Shown piece after piece: positions 1 to 11,160 of a stretch of DNA of 64,000 nt. Each line of letters opens with the position of its first letter. Position 1 is the stretch's first letter. Below the pieces are notes generated by a model, which ran no database searches, was not told the origin of the DNA, and saw only the letters and a program-made list of their open reading frames with translations. Where the stretch lies: assembly GCA_029215795.1 (NCBI GenBank), contig JARDYH010000005.1, positions 34,788,001 to 34,852,000 of the forward strand. The letters are read 5' to 3'. Made by a program: the position numbers and the translations under genes. The DNA comes from Anniella stebbinsi (Eukaryota; Chordata; Lepidosauria; Squamata; Anniellidae).

Positions 1-480
1 GATTAGAACAGGATGATTATGAGCTGCAGTGTTTCTATCATAGAGGAGGAGGCACACTCTCGTATGAATTCTTTTTGCTGACGCATCATATAAACCAGCT
101 CATCTAGGATGGTGGCAAAGCTCTTATCTCATTGGGATTACCAGTATGCAGTGCAATCTGCAGTGAGACTGTCAGGATCAGCCATGTACAAATTTAGGTA
201 TGACCTGCGGTTGCAGGGCTGGGTATTCCCATTACGGGATGTGATGCCCTAATGCTTTTATGGTCTTGCCATTTCTAAAAAATGGAAGCGGATGAGCAGG
301 AAGAGAGAGAACTTGTATTATGTGTTTCCCATCATGTTTTCAGAGCTTTCATGCACTTGCTTGGATGAAAATCTGTCAGTGTAGTTTCACACGCTTTGTT
401 TCTTACATAGACAGCTTGTTGGGCCAGATCCATTTATGCATGTGTACACAAAACATTGCAGAATGGGTCAGGTAAATGAG
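1..480. other. Unique DNA, no gene seen
   Basis: High-complexity sequence with no recognisable repeat, long open frame or splice-bounded exon. It could be intronic, intergenic or conserved noncoding DNA. Nothing further can be supported from the sequence alone. Confidence 0.4.
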
Positions 481-483
481 CCT

Positions 484-615
484 TCCTCAACCTGGTGGCC
501 TCCAAATGTTTTGGGCTACAGCTCCCAACATTTCTGACTATTAACCATGCTAGCTGGGGCTGATGGGAGCCAAGGTCCAAAACATATGGAGGGCACCAGG
601 TTGAGGAAACCTACA
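484..615. mobile_element. Small palindromic interspersed repeat, family D
   Basis: The block begins with a variant of CCAACCTGGTGCCCTCCA and ends with its inverted form (GGAGGGCACCAGGTTGAGG). The middle holds ACAGCTCCCA and CCATGCTAGCTGGGGCTGATGG. The same unit recurs about a dozen times in this window, often with the core ACTACAACTCCCAT. A short terminal-inverted-repeat structure without coding capacity suggests a non-autonomous DNA transposon. I recall it as abundant in squamates but cannot name it with certainty. Confidence 0.7.
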
Positions 616-1406
616 GTAAGTAATAGGTCAGCCAAAGTTGTTTGATTTTGCATGATCTGATGGTTTGTTGTGTTAAAATGGAACATCACAGTTACTTAAA
701 TAATGCAGCTGGTCAAAATGGTTACCTTCAAACTCTTGTTAGTTTTGTGTCTTCCTCCTCTTGACCCCAAGCACAACCAGTGTTCGGCCAGGAAGCTCAT
801 AAGCTATGAAAACTGAAAAGAATAGCTACATCTGTAAATAGCAAAATGTTCAACTGATATTATTACCAACACTTCGAAGCCTTGTTGGAGCTTTCATTAA
901 GACGTAAGCCTCATTGGGCCTGTTCACACAATCTTGACAGGGAAACCAAGCCGCATAATTTGCATAATTATACTCACTGGTACAGCTTGCCATACCATGC
1001 AAACCCAGTGAGGATGGCTTATTGCCATGGTTAACAAGGCACCATGGGTTCTTGGTGGCTTATTTCCCCCTCCATGGTCATGCAAACCCATTTACTCTCT
1101 ACATTAAATGTTTATAGAAGTCCTGGTGTTGATTTAACATGAACATTATGGATGTTGTGAAATTGCCAAAGGAAGAGATAATTTGGAACTGTGGTGCTCT
1201 GAAGTATTGAATGCAGGAAGCTTAGCAGCTGTTTCTGTATGCATCATTTCAAAACTGTAGAGAGCCTCAGGGAGCAGTATTCATCTCGGCATGGAAATAT
1301 CCATGTATATGCAAAAACAAGCTCAGCAGTATTGCCCTATTCAATGAACTACAGCGGCACATGCTTGCAGTAGAACTAAAACTCATTTCACTGATAAATT
1401 TTAAAT

Positions 1407-1868
1407 GTGTCTATACAAAAACTGCAAATATCAAAACGTGTGAACTTTCAGATGTGTATGGATTCCTTTGAATTCGTGAATCCAAAATCCAAATGCCAGT
1501 TTTCAAAAATCGTGGGGAAATTTGGCATCCAAAAGTCAGCGTTGAGTCTGAGTTGTGGGACGTGGAGAGCCAACAAATTAAATCCTGGTGACAAGGATTT
1601 AGGCATTGGCGTTGGCGTAAAAATTGTAGTTACTGATGAACTGGTTTTGGAAAATCCACCAAATTTTGTCATTGTGCGAAGTTCTGTTCCCATTCTAGTG
1701 AAAAATGTGCGCAGCACAGCAACACCTACGCTCTATGGAGAAGGACTACTCAAGCAGCCAAGCATTTACACAAATATGATCACAACAGGAAGAATGGAGG
1801 GATGCTGCAACTTTTCCATTCAATCGATCGGAATCATACCCATGCATATCGTCAGTGTAATCCCTTAG
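1407..1868 (+). other. 153-codon open frame, probably not a gene
   Basis: An uninterrupted frame runs from an ATG at 1407 to a stop at 1868. The translation shows no domain, signal peptide or family that I recognise. There is no CpG island, convincing splice site or polyadenylation signal around it that would make it a gene. The stretch is moderately AT-rich with some CpG, like nearby noncoding DNA. A chance frame inside an old repeat or unique DNA is the simplest reading. A diverged transposon fragment is possible. Confidence 0.2.
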
Positions 1869-1999
1869 CCTTATCATTGCACACCCCACCTTGTAAAATT
1901 AACACTCTGCCCTTCTGAAACATGCAGGACAGGAAAAATAGCAGCTTCAACCTATGTGAACAATACACCCTAGTATTCTATAAGGCAGTACATATGTTG

Positions 2000-2547
2000 C
2001 ACTTCCCATATGTTTCGGTACTGATATATACTGAGAATTATTGTAAATTTTTTATCATGGGGGGCATTAGTTTTGCTTTGTTGCACAGATTGTACTTATG
2101 AATAAGGTTTGAGGGTTTGAAAAAAATATGTTTTGCATGATTATAGTTTTTAGTATTTGTGCCTTTGACTTGACTGTGTACAGATTTCTTCCCCCCACCA
2201 CCTTTGAACAGCTATTTGCCACAAGTTTTATATATTTTGGTCATTTATTTTTCTGATTTTATTCATTCTTTGTTCTGACATTCTCCCCCTTCCCCCAAAA
2301 TCTATTGTAAATGTGTATATATGAAATAGAACTAGGTTTGTATTTCATGTGCCTCAATAGGATGTAAAAAAGAAAAAAGAAATTTATTCATTTTGTACAA
2401 ATTTTTCTTTGCTTTTGCTTTTCTCTTAGAAGCATTCATTCTTGTTCTGAGTATTTAGCAAGTTAAAAAAACTAGTTGATCTGTTGTCTTTTAAATTGTT
2501 GTGTTGAATGGAAGGAGTAACTATATCTCTGTCTTTTTGTAAATTTA

Positions 2548-2589
<42 letters not shown>

Positions 2590-2690
2590 GAGAAAAAGCT
2601 GTGATCCTTCCTGGTATGTTGTTATTTATAATGAGTTACATTTATTTTGTCCGTTTTTAGCATCTGGAACAAATTAAATTGATGGCTTAC
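2000..2690 (+). other. AT-rich 3'-UTR-like block
   Basis: Low-GC sequence rich in TTTTGTAAAT, TTTTATATATTTT and ATTTATT motifs. It ends near AACAAATTAAATTGATGG at about 2668-2686, which contains the variant polyadenylation signal ATTAAA. It lacks obvious transposon hallmarks apart from a CT/CA microsatellite. The composition resembles long vertebrate 3'-UTRs of a gene transcribed left to right. No coding end is visible upstream in the window, so the assignment is tentative. AT-rich intergenic DNA is the alternative. Confidence 0.3.
2548..2589. repeat. Compound (CT)n(CA)n microsatellite
   Basis: Uninterrupted CT dinucleotides switch at about 2570 to CA dinucleotides. Confidence 0.97.
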
Positions 2691-3009
2691 CCTAAACACA
2701 TATGCAGTTTATTCACTTTTAAGAAAGGATTAGCTGCTGCTTTCCTTCAAATGAATTGAAGAGTTTTCTCCAGACAGGCTTTGTGTTCCAAGCGGATTCT
2801 CTCTGCCTCAGTCCCCCCACCCATTCTGCAATATAGGGATAATAACAGTGTCCTAGCTTCTAAGGATTACTGAGGTAATATATGTGAAATGCTTTTGGTG
2901 CTAGATATGCACTCTGTAGACGCTAAAGTATTATTTACCAGCATTCAGCCACGATTCCACCAACCTCAATAGGAAAGGCAATTGCATGAATGCCTTGACC
3001 ACCTATTGG

Positions 3010-3213
3010 AACCTAGGAAGCTGCCTTATACCAAGTCAGATTATTGGCCCAACTTAGACCAGTATTGTCTATTTTGATTGGCTCCTCAGGGGCTCAGACA
3101 GAAAGAGGCCTTTCCCATCTCCTGCTGCCTGATCCTTTTAACTGGAGCTGGCAGGATTGAATAAGGGACCTTTGCCATGCTAAGCATGAGCTCTACTATT
3201 GAGTTATGATCCC
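3010..3213 (-). mobile_element. tRNA-derived SINE, reverse orientation
   Basis: Read on the minus strand, the unit starts with a tRNA-like head (AACTCAATAGTAGAGCTCATG, a degraded A box). It then passes through a ccaggttcaat-like region and ends in ATTATAAGGCAGCTTCC-type sequence, seen on the plus strand as AAGCTGCCTTATACCAAGTC. It is the reverse of the SINE at 42931-43118. Both match a tRNA-related SINE that I recall as widespread in lizards. Pol III boxes are diverged, so this copy is a fossil. Confidence 0.75.
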
Positions 3214-3694
3214 TTCACATTACTTAATGTGTGTCACCAAGTTCCTCCCTCACCCCTGTAGGGATGCACATTTTTTGTTAAATCCATTCTGTTTCACAGA
3301 TTGTCAGGTGTCTTTTATTCATCGTATGCTCATTGATGGAATCAGATTTTTTTTCTTATTTGGCTAGAATTTTGTTCTACTTGCGCTAATTTGCATTAGT
3401 GCTAATGTGATAATGCACATTAGTTAACTAATCTACATTTCATGCAAATTTGTGCAAGTGTGAATGGGCACCCATCCACCCCCAAAACACCAATCCACAA
3501 ATCCATGGAGTCTGCATGAAAAAGTGAGTTATGTGTAATCCCTGGGTTGGATTCATAAAAATCCGAACTCATTTGAATAGCTTGTGGATTTCTTCAACTT
3601 CCCTATACTCTGATATCGTTGTTACAATGTTGTTACAACCTCTTCTGTTGTAACTATTTTGGAAGCTGTGCAGTGATCATTTACATAAAGGCAT

Positions 3695-3900
3695 AAGAAG
3701 AGCCATGCTAGGTCCATCTAGTCCAGCATTTTGTTCTCACAGTCACTGACCAGACACCCATGGGACGCCCACAAGCAGGACATGATGGCAAGAGCACCCT
3801 TGCATTTATATTCCCCAGCAACTAGTGTACAGAGGCTTACTTCCTGATACTGGAGGTGGCATACAGGTATTATGATGAATAGTCATTGATAAATTTGGTC
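3695..3900. mobile_element. Interspersed repeat with CATCTAGTCCAGCAT core
   Basis: The text GTCCATCTAGTCCAGCATTTTG is followed by a CCCACAAGCAGGACATGA-like part and by GAGGTGGCATACAGG. This matches, from memory, a repeat frequent in squamate genomes. Only one copy is in this window, so its limits and class are uncertain. Confidence 0.5.
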
Positions 3901-4095
3901 CTCTGTGAATTTGGAGCTTGCAGATAGAGAACTAGCATTAGCAACCAGAAGGTACTGTGCATCCTCAATGGATTTTCTGTGTTAAGAAGGATGGAAGAAG
4001 TGGTAGGAAAAGAGGAGGCTCATGAGTAGAAGATGATGTTGCCTGGACACCCCCTCCCCAAAATAAGCCTCAGTGAATGAGGCAGGGAAATGGTC

Positions 4096-4890
4096 TCATA
4101 AAAGCTTTTTCTGGAAGCACTCTTTGTCTAAAAGCCAAAAAGCTCCAACTGTTGTCACATCTTGTTGGGGAGATGCACCAGCCCCTTGATCATTTGGGAA
4201 AATCTGAAAGTTATTAGAAACCCATTTGCATCCATCAGTTTCCATGGGGTGGACCATTGTAATAGGTTCCCTGCCCTTGCAAAGGTCTAGGGTGCCATGG
4301 AGTCTAAACCTGACCATGTAGCGATCTGTCCCTGATAATGGAACTATATTAATTTCTCTCACTTCCAAAATGCCCTCATCCCATCCAGGCAGCGGGGAGA
4401 GAGAACAAGCCAAAGGTGTGTCCAGCTGAATATGTGGGGCCAGAAACTACCTGGGACAGGTTCATGGTTGCCATGGGAGCAATGGACTCCTGAGCGCCTC
4501 CTGATGGAGACTGATTAGCATGGATACTAGAATCCAGGAGAACACCAGCCTGTGGGCCTTCCAACATCATCCCCAAGACCACCTTGGCTAGCTCAGGTTG
4601 AGTAATAGGCTGGAAGATACACTATCCTGTACAACCAACTTCAAGAAAGCACATTCAAATCCCAGTGAATGCTGGATGGAACACTTGGCATCTCAGCAGA
4701 CCAGCGCCACCCCAGGATCATGCCTGTTGCACTGAAAAACCTGATGGACTTAACTGAGACAATCATCCCTGCTACTTCATCCAACCAGGCCTCCATGATA
4801 CATGCCAGGTTGGCATGTTTTTCCAGGATCAAATGATTCCCAGAAACCAACCTGGCAATCAGCAGCAATACTTTCAAACCACTCAACTTA
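4096..4890 (-). mobile_element. L2/CR1-like LINE endonuclease remnant
   Basis: Minus-strand frames over this span read as a broken AP-endonuclease-type LINE ORF. In order there is an ANLACIMEAWLDE segment (compare the LDLLCLTETWL motif near the start of L2/CR1 endonucleases). Next comes MATMNLSQVVSGPTYSAGHT (compare the SQ-V--PTH--GHTLDL motif near the catalytic His). Last is GTDRYMVRFRLHGTLDLCKG, the region just after. The pieces lie in different frames separated by stops, so the copy is dead. The reverse-transcriptase part is not seen. The clade assignment (L2 rather than CR1) is inferred from general resemblance. Confidence 0.75.
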
Positions 4891-4899
4891 TCAGGGTAT

Positions 4900-6800
4900 T
4901 GTTCGTTGGGAGTTCACTCATAAGGCAGAGTGACAATATTGCTGCCGACAAACAGGAGCAAGGTCCTCTTTGCATCTGGTAACACTATCTCAGGACTGCA
5001 ATAGAAATTACTTCTTCATATTTCATAGAACTGGCTATCATTTACCTTTCTAGGTTTTTTCTTTCTGAACCCAAATTAACAATGACCATTTTCACCTGCA
5101 GAGCAATAAATTCAATTAAAACTGCATAGTGTGCTTGGAAAATTTAATTCACAAAATAGTGGCAGACCAATAGTTTTCTCAAAAATAAAACTGCAGATTC
5201 AACTAATCGTCTTTCAGTGTCCATTTCCTCAAGAAGTATCACATTGCCTCTGCATGTCCAGTATAGCTAAAATCAGATAAATTGCTGAGAAAACAAGAAA
5301 GTTCTTTTTCGTGGTCTCTGTGCATCACACCCATGGGTCTGCGCTCACGCGGAGCCTGCTCTCGGGAACATTCTATAGCTAAAGAGTTTCGGCAGAAGCT
5401 CCTCCCTACTCCTCCAGTGCGCATGTATACAGGGGCAACCGCCAATCCCCTCAGTTCTTTTCTAACCGCCACTGTGCGAGCCTCAGAAGGAACTTTGTCC
5501 ATTGGAAAAGTCCTTATTAGGATAAGCTAGTTAGAGTTTTTATTGTTTTTTCTTTCGTTCATGCCTTCATAATAGTTACTGGTATGTGTATATTGTAGGG
5601 ATGAGCTGAAATGAGAGAGACATTTTTGTGAAAAACATTGTCCCACACAAAATGCACCCACACCCCTCATTCTGACAAAAATGTTTGCCCATTCAGAGTG
5701 AGGATGGAGAGCATTGCCCTCACTCTGAGTTGATGTCTTGATATATCTTAGCCAAAACTGAGTGGCTTTACTGAACTGTCAGGAAGACAATTCAGAGTGA
5801 CAGCAATGCTTTCAGCCCTCATTCTGATGTGGATTTGTGATGTCGTGATATAGCCAAGTATATTCCTTTAATGAAAACAAGGCTTTTCAGTATTTCAAGG
5901 TCCACAATCACATACAGAATGCTACAGCTGTATGCACATAGGCTTCCTATTCAGAATGCCCGCTGAATTTGCAGCAGTCAGAGGCTGCAGACACATTGAC
6001 ATTGGGTGTGGAGCTGGGAGGGGCAGAACTCATGAAGGCCCCCTCTGAAAAGGGCAAATGTGGCATCATCAACTTATTTGTTACCTATATTAATGGAGCC
6101 TTAAAATATTTTTAAAACCCTACAATCTAAAATTAAACAAGAAATAATCACAGCTCAATCATCGCAGCATCATGTTACCTATGTGATCACAGGAAATAGC
6201 CCATATTTTCTATTTTAAAAAGAGTATCAAGGTTGCTGATCAAGGGAAGAAACACTTGCAAACAGGTAAAACATTGCATGGAAAGGTAAGCAAAGGTGTG
6301 AGTGGTCAGCACCCATCAAAACCTCTCCCCTTTGCCCTGACAATTTTGTGCATGAAAATTCACTCCACCTGCAATATATTGACTACATTACTTAATCAGC
6401 AACATTTGAATGTTAAAAAGTGTTGTGGTCAGGGGAATGTGTGTGTTCCACTTTTTGCAAAGATTCCGGTACATACAAAACCCAACATCCCCTATTCACT
6501 AAAGGTCATTAAGAGGAAATCAAGTCAGCAGCTAAATATCTTTTCTTTTCATCCCTGTATTACACTGACTGACATATGTTTACTTCAATTGGCATATAAT
6601 AGCATTTAAAATGCTTCCTCAAATGATTTGGGAAAATGCCAAGTTAAGCCCCCTTCTTCGCAAATTCTGGAGCACACCTTTTATATTTTATATGAATTTG
6701 GAATGGCACCCTAGACCCCAGCTCAGAGTCATTAATGGAGATTAGAATCACCAATTTATCCATAGTAAATTTTAAGAGAAGCATCCCTTTTTTACCCTAA
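4900..6800. other. Unique DNA, no gene seen
   Basis: Mostly high-complexity sequence. A short CpG-bearing patch at about 5320-5490 is not large enough for a CpG island. Open frames here (for example 5282-5530 and 6256-6609) have no recognisable domain and no supporting gene structure. Confidence 0.35.
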
Positions 6801-6860
6801 ATGCAAATACAACAAGCTGGAGAATTAAGATCTATGGGAAGGCAAAGACCATACAGTTGT

Positions 6861-7000
6861 TGGGGGGGGGGGGGAATCCTGCTTTCTCCAACTCCCCATG
6901 GAGCCCCTTTTGGGCTCAGGGCACAAGCATATGCCTCATCTTACTGCCCTTTGGGACCTGCCATGTTCCACCATCACCATCACCATCACCATCATCACAA
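6861..7000. repeat. G-run and (CAT/CAC)n simple repeat
   Basis: A run of about 14 G at 6861-6874 is followed at about 6969-6998 by ACCATC repeats. In one frame this region encodes a run of histidines; that is a property of the repeat, not evidence of a protein. Confidence 0.9.
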
Positions 7001-7125
7001 TACTCTCAGGGTGGTTTACAAAGATTAAAAACATTAAAATATATAGTATTCAAAGTTTTAAAATCATTTCCATAAAACACAGACAGTATGCCCAGAGACA
7101 ACATATATCTAAAAACAACTTTGAG
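7000..7125 (-). mobile_element. LINE 3'-tail fragment, reverse
   Basis: The plus strand reads CTCAGGGTGGTTTACAAAGATTAAAAACATT. This is the reverse of the GTAAACCGCCCAGAGAG-type end of the LINE tails at 46440-46613 and 45965-46140. A short remnant only. Confidence 0.5.
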
Positions 7126-7649
7126 CAATCAACCATAACCATAGGACACAGAACCACAATTCCTTTGATTTTGTTAGGTTATGATTCCCCCCCACCCACC
7201 CACACACACCAGTTCCACCCAATGAGAAACCACAGAGGGGTAGACCTGGTATACAACTTTCTTGGAGGCTCAATTGACCTATCTTGGTAGACCTGGTGTC
7301 CCAGCCTCATCACTGATCAGTCACCAGATCTACCAGAAACGATAGACCTGGTAGATCTGATGACTACTAGGGCTTGATGCTATTAGGGCTTTTTCTAAAA
7401 ATGTGCAACCATACATAAAGTAGACAATTCAAGGAACAATACGCCATTCCAAAAGAACTTTACTGTAGTTCAACATTCAAGCCATGCAAAATCTCTATTG
7501 GTAGCTGATGTAAAAGTGTCTGATAACAATGTGAATGAAGTGAGTCGTCCAGGTTCCTCTAGAGTCCTAGAACCCAATCAAGCATTCATTCTTCTTCCAC
7601 TGCTAAAGACACTCTCCACAGATTCCACTGCAACTCTTTAGAGCTTCCT

Positions 7650-7790
7650 TCCACGACCCGGTGCCCTTCAGATATTCTGGACTTCAACTCCAATCAGTCC
7701 CAGCCATTCCGGCCATTGGTCTGGAATGCTGGGGTTGTCGCTCAAAACATCAGGCGGGCACCAGGTTGGGGAAGACTGTTCTAGACAGTG
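7650..7790. mobile_element. Family D palindromic repeat
   Basis: Runs from CCGGTGCCCTTCAGATATTC to GGCGGGCACCAGGTTGGGGA. The core is CTTCAACTCCAATCAGTCCC. Terminal inversion and order match the copy at 484-615. Confidence 0.7.
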
Positions 7791-7930
7791 TTCACCAATT
7801 TTTCCAAGATGAAGGAAATCATTGTAGGATGAGCCATGTGAAGTTGTTGATGTTATGATACGGCCAGTGATGCCATAAAATATATGTTACAGTATTTTTA
7901 AGCCAGCTGTATTGTGTTTGTGCATTTTGT

Positions 7931-7987
7931 CCCCCCCCCGTTTGTTTCTGTGTGTGTGTGTGTGCGTGTGTGTGTGTGTGTGTGTGT
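7931..7987. repeat. Poly-C and (GT)n microsatellite
   Basis: Nine C residues, then about 20 TG/GT units with a single CG interruption. Confidence 0.95.
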
Positions 7988-8708
7988 TTTATGTCTCATT
8001 CCAAATACAGTTTTGCCAGAGTTCATGATGCTTCTTGAATATATAACACTCTCTACATTAGTACTTTCACTTCCCAAGATCTTCTACCATTCTTTGTAGG
8101 TTGCTAAATGTCATGGAACGTGACACTAAGCAACAAAGATCACACACAAGGGAAGTGCAGAGGTGTGTTGTAGCAGTGTGTGCGCTATGCGCATGAACTA
8201 CAACCACAAACTGCTGTGAAGCTTTGCCACCCACCCCCCTGGAAAAATTCTAGCAAACACCCATCACAGGTTCCTATGGGGGAAGGAGGCCTTTCAGTGA
8301 CCAATGATCCTCTGCCAAGTACTAATGGGATCCTAAGAATCGTGAAGTTAATAATATGAGCCAGAGCAAAGTCTGTAAACCAGTTTTCACATGGCAAGGT
8401 TCTACCCTGACACATGATATTTTTTAAGAAGTTCACTGCTGCTTTTCGAATGCTAAGTTTAGAAAGTGGCTCCAGTAGGTGGCGCCCTTAGATCTTTATT
8501 GGATTATTAAAGGCACCCTCTCCCTAAAAGGCAGGGGAGGGGGACAAACTGAGAGAGAGGAATCTGGAATGTTAGAAACTGTGTTTTAGGAAGCCACTGG
8601 AGTAAATAAAAGACATATGACGGAATGATGCATGTGTATCTATCTAAAACACAAGCAAGAATGGTGTTATTGATCAATCCAAAAGGCAAATATTTTGATG
8701 ATTTGGTT

Positions 8709-9028
8709 TAGGCTGACCATATGAAAAGGAGGATAGGGCTCATGTAACTTTAACAGTTGTAGAGAAAAGGGAATTTCAGCCAGTGTAATTTGTATGCAAT
8801 TAGTTCCTGGTGAAATTCCTTCTTCATCACAACAGTTAAAGTTGCAGGGGCCCTGCCTTCTTTTGTATATGGTCACTCTAGTATAGTGCCTGCAACTTTA
8901 ACTGTTATGATGAAGAGGGAATTTCACCAGGAACTAATTGCATACAAATGACACTGGCTGAAATTCCCTTTTTTCTACAACTGTTAAAGTTACATGAGCC
9001 CTGTCCTCTTTTTCATATGGTCAACCTA
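8709..9028. mobile_element. hAT-like foldback element, family A, copy 1
   Basis: A 320-bp element with ends TAGGCTGACCATATG and CATATGGTCAACCTA. The left half is the reverse complement of the right half almost throughout. Each half itself contains an inverted pair (TTTAACAGTTGT...GAAAAGGGAATTTC against GAAATTCC...CAACAGTTAAA). The flanks carry the direct repeat GATTTGGTT (8700-8708 and 9029-9037). That is nine bases here, but 8 bp in other copies, which fits hAT-type insertion. It has no coding capacity of its own; short frames in it are repeat translations. Confidence 0.88.
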
Positions 9029-9044
9029 GATTTGGTTACAATAG

Positions 9045-9130
9045 TTCAGCCCTCCCCAACCTGGTGCCCTCAAGATGTATTGGACTACAACCCCCATAAC
9101 CCCCCAGGCAGCTATGGAGGGCACCAGAAG
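9045..9130. mobile_element. Family D repeat, partial
   Basis: CCCAACCTGGTGCCCTCAAG followed by GGACTACAACCCCCATAAC, then GGAGGGCACCAGAAGG. It directly abuts the right target duplication of the preceding foldback element. Confidence 0.65.
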
Positions 9131-9595
9131 GGTACCGGATGGAGGAAGGGTGTTTTTGGTGGATGGGATCAGCGCGTCCTAGCAAACCACAGCAGACAAT
9201 GCAGTTTGTGCAGCATGTGAGCAGGCCCTGGGAAGCCAAAACCTCGTAATTGGGTAATCACTTTTTTGCTCAGCTTTTGAAGCTGAACCATTATGCCTGC
9301 ATCCCACTTCATTATACAAAGAACTGTCAGCTGAGTAGATTGAGCCGCTTGTTCCACTATTTAGCCCACCTAATACATGCAAGGCAATGAAAGCTGTATT
9401 TAAAAATATATATAAAAGAAAGGACTCAGAAATGTGTCTTGCTGCAGGGTTCAAAAATACCCTGGCTCTGGTTGCAGTGCTGAAAAAGCTCACAATAGCC
9501 CTGTGCTGTTTGCTCCATTTCTAGTATACGAAGCTCATAGAATGTCCCTGGTGGGTGTGAATCTTAAGGCCGGTGAACACCTGGCAGCTACTGCC

Positions 9596-9845
9596 TAGAG
9601 CAGCCTTCCCCAACCTGGTGTGCTCCCACTGGGTTGGACCACAACTCCCATAAATCCCAGCCAGCATGGCCATCACATCTGGAGGGCACTAGGTTTGAGG
9701 AAAGTTGATCTAATGGATCTAAAGCAGAGGTGGGAAACCTGTGGCCCTCCAAATATTGTTGCGCTCCAACTCCCATCAGCCCCAGGCAGCATGGCCAATG
9801 GTGAGGGATGCAGGGAGCTGGAGTTCAATCACATCTGGTGGTCAC
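9596..9845. mobile_element. Two adjacent family D repeats
   Basis: One copy spans about 9596-9712 (CCCAACCTGGTGTGCTCCCA to GGAGGGCACTAGGTTTGAGG). A second, more diverged copy spans about 9725-9845 (GAAACCTGTGGCCCTCCAAA, CAACTCCCATCAGCCCCAGG). Confidence 0.65.
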
Positions 9846-9889
9846 AGTTTCACCACCCCAGATCTGAAGGGCCTTGGGTAGCACGTGAT

Positions 9890-11160
9890 GGGTGTCATGA
9901 CCCTATTGGACTCCTCCTCTAAGGAGGAAAGTTTAGAGGCCCCAAAAGAGGATGATACCTGTTTCTGCCAGGGCCCGAACCACTACAGGGTCATGAATCC
10001 ATGGAGGAGTTTGCGGAGGTCCCAGCCACTCACAAAGAGGGGGACTCTGCCTCAGAGGAGGAGGCTTAGCAGCCCCCCCTCAAAGTCCCAGGGAGTGATG
10101 GCACAGAGGAGGCAGGCCCAGGTCAAGGAACTTCATGGAAGTGCCAGGCTACAGCAGAAGTCTATTGGGAGAAAAGAGGCTTCTCATGAGTAGGGCTCTG
10201 ACCCGAGAGGTCTAATGTACTGCAGCTGAGCCCTGGGTGGGGCAGAAGGCTCTGCCCTTAAAAGCCTTCACTGGGTTAGTTCAGAGGACACTTTAGGCAA
10301 CAGAGGGGGAAATAGTGTACTGACTGTGCATTATTTTGGTGGTGCTGTGGTGGCACCCACCACATGATATGTTGTCCCTCCCCCCATCATGCGGCTAAAA
10401 GTCCTGGTGTCCTTCTGGGCTGCTGCGTCTCCTCTCTCCCTCCCACCTCCCTCAGTCCTCCGGCAGTATCCCAGCATGCACTGTAAGTTCTGCTGTCTGT
10501 ATTGGAGGGGGGGGGTTGGCTGCTCCAGCCAGCAAACTCTATGTCCAAACAGAATAGTACACGTGCAAGCCCACTGTTTTTCTCCGTTGTTTAATTGCCC
10601 AAAACATCATACTGTCAGTTGTGTGTGCGTTGTGTATTGCCCTCCACAAGACACAATAAGCAACACAACTGATGATTGTTCTCCCCCCCCCCCCCCGGTT
10701 GATTATCGTATTGTCCGAACCAGGCCACTGTGTCTTAGCCACTGTTGGAAACAGTACTGTGTCTCTGTCCCCCTATGATTAATATGTTGTGATAGTGACT
10801 CTTGGATTCCTTCTGGAGTGTGTAATGTATCTGACTGCCTCACTGTGTTTTGATCTCTGACTGCTCTTTTGACCACTGTTGCTTTAGCCTGACCCTATAA
10901 ATCTGACTGCTTGCCTGTGTTTGACCATTTGTTTGCTTAACTGACCTCTCTAGTGCTTACATTCCTTGACTGACTAGCAAAGAGACAGGACTCAGTTTAG
11001 AGTGGTACAATGGGAAAGACCATACTTTGGAGAACCCCTGCTAGTCAATACTAGGCTAAATGCACCAATGATCTAACATGGTGTAAGGTAGCTTTAGTGG
11101 TTCATGTATATGGTTACCTAGGTGGTGTGGAGAAAATAAACCAACACATGGGATCAGTTA
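9890..11160. other. Repeat-like but unassigned DNA
   Basis: The stretch begins GGTGTCATGACCCTATTGGA. It continues through a GA/GC-rich section whose open frame (9885-10193) has no recognised domain, a poly-C run at 10682-10696, and a pyrimidine-rich part with repeated CTGACTGC words near 10830-10980. It may contain an old LTR or DNA transposon, but I could not find paired termini or a target duplication. Confidence 0.3.

Noticed and set aside
6801..7028. Frame encoding ten consecutive histidines
   Set aside because: Produced by a CAT/CAC microsatellite next to a G-run. No gene structure around it.
8700..9040. CRISPR-like array of short repeats
   Set aside because: The repeated words alternate in orientation and form nested palindromes of a transposon, without regular spacers; the genome is vertebrate.
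10389..10778. 129-codon frame with cysteines and prolines
   Set aside because: Spans two homopolymer C/G runs and shows no motif; likely chance in repeat-like DNA.
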